Part shown: positions 62,833 through 64,000 of the stretch, in pieces
Numbering within the stretch: the first letter of the stretch is position 1
Layout: every line of letters starts with the position of its first letter
From: Diatrype stigma
Lineage: Eukaryota; Ascomycota; Sordariomycetes; Xylariales; Diatrypaceae
NCBI GenBank assembly: GCA_022225965.2
Contig: JAKJXP020000007.1
Location: 62,001-126,000 of the forward strand
Reading direction: 5' to 3'
Length of the DNA stretch: 64,000 nucleotides
Made by a program: the position numbers and the translations under genes
The notes under the pieces: generated by a model
Told to the model about the DNA's origin: nothing
Seen by the model: only the letters and a program-made list of their open reading frames with translations
Database searches by the model: none

Positions 62833-64000
62833 TTAAGCCTTCGGTTGTGCGGCTTGGGGAGGACCTGGCTGATTCGCAGCGGCCGCAGCGAGTGTACTCT
62901 GCACCACCCCGGGAGAACCCGCATTAGGGGGTGGCGGGGGTGCAACCTGGCTGTTCTGCTGGTCCCTTTGCCTCGCGTTGTTGCCCTCTTCGGTGAGCAA
63001 CTTGCTTAACAACTGTAGATCATCTCGTGCTCTAGGGTCCCGCTCCAGACATCTCTTGACGGCGTTCCACTCGCCTTCCTTCATACGAGCTGCGTGTGGG
63101 AGTAGAAAGGTAACGGTAGCACTAGGGAACAGATGGCCGAGTACCTGGCGCGCTTTGCGCTCACCCTCCGCTTGTGCTGCCCGCAAGGATGCAACGTGAG
63201 GGTCCTGCGCAGAAGGAGTGGGTTGTTGTTGCTGTTGAATGGGTGGCGCAGGTGCGGGCGTGGGCGTGACGGTGGGGGTTTGCCGTGGTGGCATTACTGG
63301 AGGCGGGTGGCCGGGAATAGTAGGTGGTGGGATGGGAGTCTGAGTATAGCTTGGAGGATGGTATGCTTGGGGAGTTGCAGGGGAGTAAGTTGGTGCAGCC
63401 GGAAGGATCCGAGGTGCAGAGGGGGTGCCTTCAACGGGCGTTGCGCTTCCGGGTGTTGGCTGTCGAAGCTCGGATTTCTGAGGTTGATCGGCTGGTACTG
63501 GGTTCTGCCTCTCATCGCGAACAACAAAGACCATTAGAAGCATAGGTTCGGGGCGGTTCTGGGGAATGAGGTGGCCGTCTATGTTCTGCATTGGCTCTGG
63601 AATCGGCCCATCGCCTTCTGACACAGGAATGAGGTATGTATCCCGGACATTTCCCAGTTTCCTCTCGCCTACTACTCCATACCGCTTCTTGTTTCTGAAG
63701 TAGTCAATGACAGCTAGGAATTGGGTTCGGGTATTAGCATCAGCATTATCAGCTGGTTGCAGGCTTGTGATAACCAAATCAATCTGGTTGTTGTACCGGA
63801 GACCACAAAGATAGGGGACCGCCTTCTCCTCGGGAATCCGGCCTGCCACCGTAAGGACGGGCGGGATCAGCTCCTTCCAAGGTATTCCTCGAACCTTGCT
63901 GAGATCAGCACCCCCTACATATCTGGCCACTGTTGTAATATCGGCAACATTCGTCATTGCTAGGGGTCCGCGCCAAACAACATCTGGGTCAATGTCCTCG
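62833..64000 (-). CDS. SPOC-domain transcription factor (BYE1-like), 3' part
   Basis: C-terminal part of a larger gene that continues past the right edge: the frame stays open from 64000 through the internal Met at 63957. The first visible residues, EDIDPDVVWRGPLAMTNVADI, begin a SPOC domain (about 150 aa; GIPWKELIPPVLTVAGRIPE, AVPYLCGLRYNNQIDLVI, FLAVIDYFRNKKRYGVVG, VRDTYLIPV, LLMVFVV). It is followed by a long Pro/Gln/Thr-rich disordered tail and a predicted helix (HVASLRAAQAEGERKARQVL) then SATVTFLLPHAARMKEGEWNAVKRCLE. In Bye1-type fungal proteins a PHD finger and a TFIIS central domain precede SPOC and bind histone H3K4me3 and RNA polymerase II; those parts would lie beyond 64000, so BYE1 identity is inferred from SPOC alone. 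Confidence 0.8.
   Translation of the reverse strand, partial: EDIDPDVVWRGPLAMTNVADITTVARYVGGADLSKVRGIPWKELIPPVLTVAGRIPEEKAVPYLCGLRYNNQIDLVITSLQPADNADANTRTQFLAVIDYFRNKKRYGVVGERKLGNVRDTYLIPVSEGDGPIPEPMQNIDGHLIPQNRPEPMLLMVFVVRDERQNPVPADQPQKSELRQPTPGSATPVEGTPSAPRILPAAPTYSPATPQAYHPPSYTQTPIPPPTIPGHPPPVMPPRQTPTVTPTPAPAPPIQQQQQPTPSAQDPHVASLRAAQAEGERKARQVLGHLFPSATVTFLLPHAARMKEGEWNAVKRCLERDPRARDDLQLLSKLLTEEGNNARQRDQQNSQVAPPPPPNAGSPGVVQSTLAAAAANQPGPPQAAQPKA

Noticed and set aside
1..64000. tRNA, rRNA, CRISPR or complete transposable elements
   Set aside because: I looked for T-loop-like words, regularly spaced repeats, long terminal repeats and transposase motifs, and found none convincing by eye.

Overview
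The window is a nuclear chromosome segment of a filamentous ascomycete (Pezizomycotina, most likely Sordariomycetes; the order cannot be fixed by eye). The evidence is GC-rich genes with short GT-AG introns (about 50-210 nt) and CTAAC-like branch sites, long gene-poor spacers, and the gene content: AA9 lytic polysaccharide monooxygenases, HET-domain proteins, a fungal rhodopsin-like 7-TM protein, a DUF1996 secreted protein, and homologues of yeast BPL1, MGM101, YOP1 and BYE1. No bacterial operons, CRISPR arrays, rRNA or confident tRNA genes were seen. I support 20 protein-coding loci. Multi-exon models were built by hand from splice sites, reading-frame continuity and family conservation.

Left part (1-20.5 kb): a secreted AA9 enzyme with a CBM1 module (2024-3172, +) converges on a mitochondrial-looking thiamine-diphosphate enzyme (3632-5827, -). 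Next come two tandemly duplicated HET-domain genes (6676-8853 and 9544-11961, +) with matching intron phases, followed by a von Willebrand A-domain gene (12528-13349, +). This trio resembles a fungal non-self-recognition neighbourhood. Secreted dipeptidyl peptidase IV (15279-17657, +), a TXNDC17/DUF953 thioredoxin-fold protein (18345-18824, +) and a six-exon DUF1996 secreted protein (19035-20474, -) follow.

Middle (20.5-48.6 kb): gene-poor. About 6 kb (20.5-26.4 kb) holds no gene I can support and contains a 43-nt G run abutting a 7-N assembly gap. It is followed by a rhodopsin-like membrane protein (26424-27889, +), three small single-pass membrane proteins on the minus strand (29270-32061), an RNase H-fold protein with altered catalytic residues (34737-35558, +), a second, CBM-less AA9 enzyme (36639-37662, -), a repeat-rich single-pass membrane protein (38627-39901, -), and a tiny two-intron Lys/Ser/Gly-rich protein (45907-46206, +).

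Right part (48.6-64 kb): housekeeping genes, namely a TB2/DP1/HVA22 ER-shaping protein (YOP1-like), MGM101, and biotin-protein ligase (BPL1). These are followed by a third, different HET gene (55821-58066, -) with a genomic A41 tract just behind its stop, a GPI-type cell-wall protein with GSN repeats (60207-61520, +), and the 3' part of a SPOC-domain transcription factor (BYE1-like) that runs off the right edge.

Functional themes: plant-biomass degradation and extracellular proteolysis (two AA9s, DPP IV, DUF1996), probable allorecognition (three HETs, vWA), and cell-surface or membrane proteins. The most unusual items are the array of three single-TM small proteins, the RNase H-fold protein lacking catalytic acids, and the low-complexity insertion inside one HET paralogue.
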